From: Tannerella sp.
Lineage (GTDB): Bacteria > Bacteroidota > Bacteroidia > Bacteroidales > Tannerellaceae
Assembly: GCA_031279875.1 (NCBI GenBank)
Contig: JAITHS010000284.1
Coordinates: 1 to 8,683 of the forward strand
Reading direction: 5' to 3'
DNA length: 8,683 bases
Under the pieces are notes generated by a model. It was not told the origin of the DNA. It searched no databases and worked only from the letters and a program-made list of their open reading frames with translations. The stretch's first letter is position 1. Each line of letters starts with the position of its first letter. Position numbers and translations under genes: made by a program. Shown in pieces: positions 6,405 through 8,683 of this stretch.

Positions 6405-8468
6405 ATGAAAAGGCTGTTGATAAGTCTGTTAATAACCCTGTTGATAAGTTGTTATAATGCTTATTGTCAGGAGATTAAAACTGTTGAAAAAGAGATTGAA
6501 ACCGTTGAAAAGTGGCAGGAATATATTGAAGAGCTGATGGAAGACGAAGAAGAAGACAGCGAGCGCCTCGAAACGCTCTACAACGATCTTTCGGAGATAG
6601 CCGATAACCCGTTCAATCTCAATACGGTAACGGCTGAGCAACTGCAAAGATTGCCGTTTTTGACTGAAAATCAGGCTAATAACATCCTCACATACAGGCA
6701 AAGACAAAATAAATTTGTGTCGATATACGAGTTGAAAAATATTCCGTTAATGGATATCGCTACTATTCAACTTGTTCTGCCGTTTCTGTATGTCGGTGAA
6801 GCCGAAGATTATCGCAAGCCGACACTGAAAAATATTTTGAATTACGGCAAAAACGAGCTAACGCTTAAATATGACAGAAATCTGAACAGTAAAAGCGGTT
6901 ACGGCGACTTCGCCGACAGCATTTTGCAAAAATATCCTAACCGAAAGTATGTCGGCGAACCGTTTTATACCTCGTTGAGATACAATTATACTTATTATAA
7001 TAATGTACAAGCCGGTTTTATAGCCGAAAAAGATGCCGGAGAAGCGTTTATGAACTCCAAACACAAGGGCTATGACTTCTATTCCGCTCACTTGGTATTG
7101 AAAGATATGGGTATTGTAAGAACCTTTGTAGCAGGCGATTATAAAATATCGTTCGGTCAGGGTTTAGTTGTGAGCAACGACTTCACGCCTTCTCGCAGCA
7201 GCATCCTCTCTCAGGCAGAACGGCGAAATAACGGTTTCAGGCGGCACTATTCAACTAACGAGACAAATTTTTTTCGCGGCGCCGCTACGACCGTTTCGTT
7301 AGGTAAAATTGATGTAAGTGCCTTTTATTCATATCGTTATATCGATGCTTCCGTTAATGAAGGCGTTATTTCATCGTTTAAAACCGACGGACTGCACCGC
7401 ACGGAAGGCGATTTGTCAAAGAAAAATGCCGCTTCCGTGCAGTCATACGGCGGAAATGTGAGATATGTCTCGCCGCAACTGCTGGCGGGAGTTACGGCAA
7501 TGAGTACCGCATTCGGAGGGCTGTCGTCAGAGCCGTCGTCCGAACAGTATAACATGTTCTATTTCAGAGGAAAACGCAATACTAATATCAGCGCCGACTA
7601 CTCATGGCGATTGAACAGAATGACGTTTTTCGGCGAAACGGCAATGTCGCAAAACAACGCCATTGCAACTCTCAACGGCTTGCAATGGAGCGTTTCGACC
7701 GCTCTCCGCGCACTCATCCTCTACCGCAACTACAGCCGTCACTATCAGGCACTTTACGGCAGCGCTTTCGGACAAAATTCGGGCGTCAACAACGAAGAAG
7801 GCCTCTACATGAGCCTGCAATGGGCGCCAATCGCTTACTGGCGTTTTTCCGGCTATGTCGATATGTTTCGCTTTCCGTGGCTCAAATACGACGCCGACGC
7901 GCCTTCTTCCGGTAAGGAATATATGCTTCAAACTGAATATACACGCCTGAAACACAGCATAATATCTATACGTTACCGCTATCGTATGCGCGAAAAAAAC
8001 GTTACCGGCGGACAGGAAACGGTTTTAGAGCCGTCAGAACAGCACCGCCTGCGATTACAGATGACCGTTAAACCGACCCGTCACATGACTTTGCGTACTA
8101 CCGCAGAAGGTAATGTTAATGACGGCTCAAAACATGGCTATCTTGTGTCTCAAAACGTCGGATTGGAGAGCAAAGATGCGTCTCTGAAAACGGATTTATA
8201 CCTCTCTTATTTTAATACCGACGACTATTATACCCGCATCATCTCGAAAGAAAAAAACATGCTTTACACTTATTACAGCCCGTTTCTTTACGGCGAAGGC
8301 GTGAGAATGGCGACTGTTTTTAACGGGAATTTGCACAAACGTCTTTACCTGTCGCTCAAACTTGCATGGACGCATTATTTCGACCGCAATACTATCGGTT
8401 CCGGCACCGAAGCTATCGCAGGCAAAAACAAAACAGATATAACACTGCAATTCAGGTGGAAATTTTAA
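6405..8468 (+). CDS. Helix-hairpin-helix domain protein fused to an outer-membrane beta-barrel
   Basis: The product is 687 aa. It has an N-terminal signal (residues 1-21, hydrophobic I-S-L-L-I-T-L-L-I-S). C16 lies in a lipobox-like L-I-S-C, but cleavage after A-Y-C21 is equally possible. Next comes a charged, probably coiled-coil stretch (about 23-66, rich in Glu) with a small internal repeat (T-V-E-K twice). Residues 70-130 resemble ComEA-type helix-hairpin-helix repeats: N71-L-N-T-V-T-A-E-Q-L-Q-R-L-P, then F-V-S-I-Y-E-L. The hairpin Gly-x-Gly is absent (F-L-T instead), so DNA binding is doubtful. From about 145 to the end the sequence is rich in beta strands with alternating aromatics and ends I-T-L-Q-F-R-W-K-F, a beta-barrel terminal signal. 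The start at 6405 follows the upstream stop by 4 nt and gives the signal peptide; the longer in-frame start at 6303 lies inside the previous gene. Function unknown; related proteins are usually labelled only by the HhH domain. Confidence 0.75.
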   Translation: MKRLLISLLITLLISCYNAYCQEIKTVEKEIETVEKWQEYIEELMEDEEEDSERLETLYNDLSEIADNPFNLNTVTAEQLQRLPFLTENQANNILTYRQRQNKFVSIYELKNIPLMDIATIQLVLPFLYVGEAEDYRKPTLKNILNYGKNELTLKYDRNLNSKSGYGDFADSILQKYPNRKYVGEPFYTSLRYNYTYYNNVQAGFIAEKDAGEAFMNSKHKGYDFYSAHLVLKDMGIVRTFVAGDYKISFGQGLVVSNDFTPSRSSILSQAERRNNGFRRHYSTNETNFFRGAATTVSLGKIDVSAFYSYRYIDASVNEGVISSFKTDGLHRTEGDLSKKNAASVQSYGGNVRYVSPQLLAGVTAMSTAFGGLSSEPSSEQYNMFYFRGKRNTNISADYSWRLNRMTFFGETAMSQNNAIATLNGLQWSVSTALRALILYRNYSRHYQALYGSAFGQNSGVNNEEGLYMSLQWAPIAYWRFSGYVDMFRFPWLKYDADAPSSGKEYMLQTEYTRLKHSIISIRYRYRMREKNVTGGQETVLEPSEQHRLRLQMTVKPTRHMTLRTTAEGNVNDGSKHGYLVSQNVGLESKDASLKTDLYLSYFNTDDYYTRIISKEKNMLYTYYSPFLYGEGVRMATVFNGNLHKRLYLSLKLAWTHYFDRNTIGSGTEAIAGKNKTDITLQFRWKF

Positions 8469-8507
8469 GGTGCCACGTCATTATAAGCAGGAATGATAGC
8501 GCCAAAT

Positions 8508-8528
8508 GTTGAGAGTTGAGAGTTGAGA
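8508..8528. repeat. Three tandem GTTGAGA heptamers, intergenic
   Basis: Three perfect copies at 8508, 8515 and 8522. The same heptamer is repeated four times inside dgt some 4.3 kb away. The array is flanked by an imperfect inverted repeat: CGTCAT at 8476-8481 and ATGACG at 8528-8533, with partial similarity beyond (GGTGCCA against GTACCAC). Confidence 0.9.
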
Positions 8529-8541
8529 TGACGGTACCACG

Positions 8542-8575
8542 AACCCTTGCAGTGGTTTTAACCCTGCAAGCGGTT
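8542..8575. repeat. Nested palindrome between convergent genes, possible bidirectional terminator
   Basis: The outer arms are AACC (8542-8545) and GGTT (8572-8575), the next are CTTGCAG (8546-8552) and CTGCAAG (8564-8570), and the inner are GGTT (8554-8557) and AACC (8560-8563), with a 2-nt loop and single bulges at 8553 and 8571. This makes a long near-perfect stem between two convergent genes. Neither side has a proper T-tract, so it may be a dispersed palindromic element rather than a standard intrinsic terminator. Confidence 0.6.
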
Positions 8576-8580
8576 TGGAG

Positions 8581-8683
8581 CTATAATATAAAAAACATCA
8601 GCGGCAGGTAATTTTTCAATTTTGCTTTCAGTTTTTTGTAGGCTATTCCCATCTGTGTTTCGATTGTATTGATGCTGATGTTC
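8581..8683 (-). CDS. ECF-type RNA polymerase sigma factor, C-terminal end (5' partial)
   Basis: The minus strand is open from the window edge to a TAG at 8581-8583, giving the last 33 whole residues of a protein. The peptide reads N-I-S-I-N-T-I-E-T-Q-M-G-I-A-Y-K-K-L-K and ends in K-N-Y-L-P-L-M-F-F-I-L. This is the recognition helix and following helix of sigma region 4.2 (pattern I-S-x-N-T-I/V-E-x-x-M/H-x-x-A-x-K-x-L), with the hydrophobic tail common in Bacteroidetes ECF sigma factors. In this phylum such factors often work with a FecR-type anti-sigma protein next to TonB-dependent receptor operons, but the relevant neighbours are outside the window. It converges on the HhH-barrel gene. Confidence 0.8.
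   Translation of the reverse strand, partial: NISINTIETQMGIAYKKLKAKLKNYLPLMFFIL

Noticed and set aside
8469..8580. A small gene in the right-hand intergenic region
   Set aside because: I see no open frame with a plausible start and composition; the region is explained by the heptamers, the imperfect inverted repeat and the palindrome.

Overview
The window looks like a chromosomal segment of a member of the Bacteroidota, probably the order Bacteroidales. The reasons are Bacteroidetes-type promoters (TTTG, about 20 nt, then TAnnTTTG), leaders with no strong Shine-Dalgarno, a dGTPase with the Bacteroidetes sequence pattern, a FatA-like acyl-ACP thioesterase of the Bacteroidales kind, outer-membrane beta-barrel proteins ending in Phe, and short A+T-rich heptamer repeats of a kind I associate with this phylum. 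No species can be named from the sequence.

Layout. (1) 1-986, + strand: the 3' part of a polytopic membrane protein, probably a GT-C/PMT-like glycosyltransferase, cut by the window edge. (2) 999-2586, - strand: a two-gene operon, rnfD then rnfG, encoding the two covalently flavinylated subunits of an Rnf-type electron transport complex. rnfC/rnfB do not precede it and rnfE/rnfA do not follow it, so the usual Rnf operon is split or reduced here. (3) 2587-2741: a divergent promoter region filled with a heptamer repeat array. (4) 2742-3470, + strand: acyl-ACP thioesterase. (5) 3498-4853, - strand: HD-domain dGTPase (dgt), carrying an in-frame stretch made from another heptamer array. (6) 4854-4952: a compact divergent promoter region with interlocked elements and a 24-bp tandem duplication. 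(7) 4953-8468, + strand: a tight three-gene operon of a CBM9-like protein without signal peptide, a small outer-membrane barrel protein, and a large protein that joins a periplasmic ComEA-like helix-hairpin-helix region to an outer-membrane barrel. (8) 8469-8580: intergenic, with three heptamers and a nested palindrome. (9) 8581-8683, - strand: the C-terminal end of an ECF-type sigma factor, cut by the window edge.

How the genes fit together. RnfD and RnfG would form the membrane and periplasmic flavin relay of an ion-pumping ferredoxin:NAD+ oxidoreductase or a related trans-membrane electron path. Thioesterase and dGTPase are housekeeping enzymes (fatty-acid release and dNTP balance). The CBM9/barrel/HhH-barrel operon is the least understood part and is the best candidate for an undescribed envelope system. 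The clearest non-genic signal is a family of 7-nt tandem repeats (consensus RTTRAGA) seen at several separate places, including inside dgt. A second smaller surprise is that RnfG carries two flavinylation-like motifs, one of them in its C-terminal tail.
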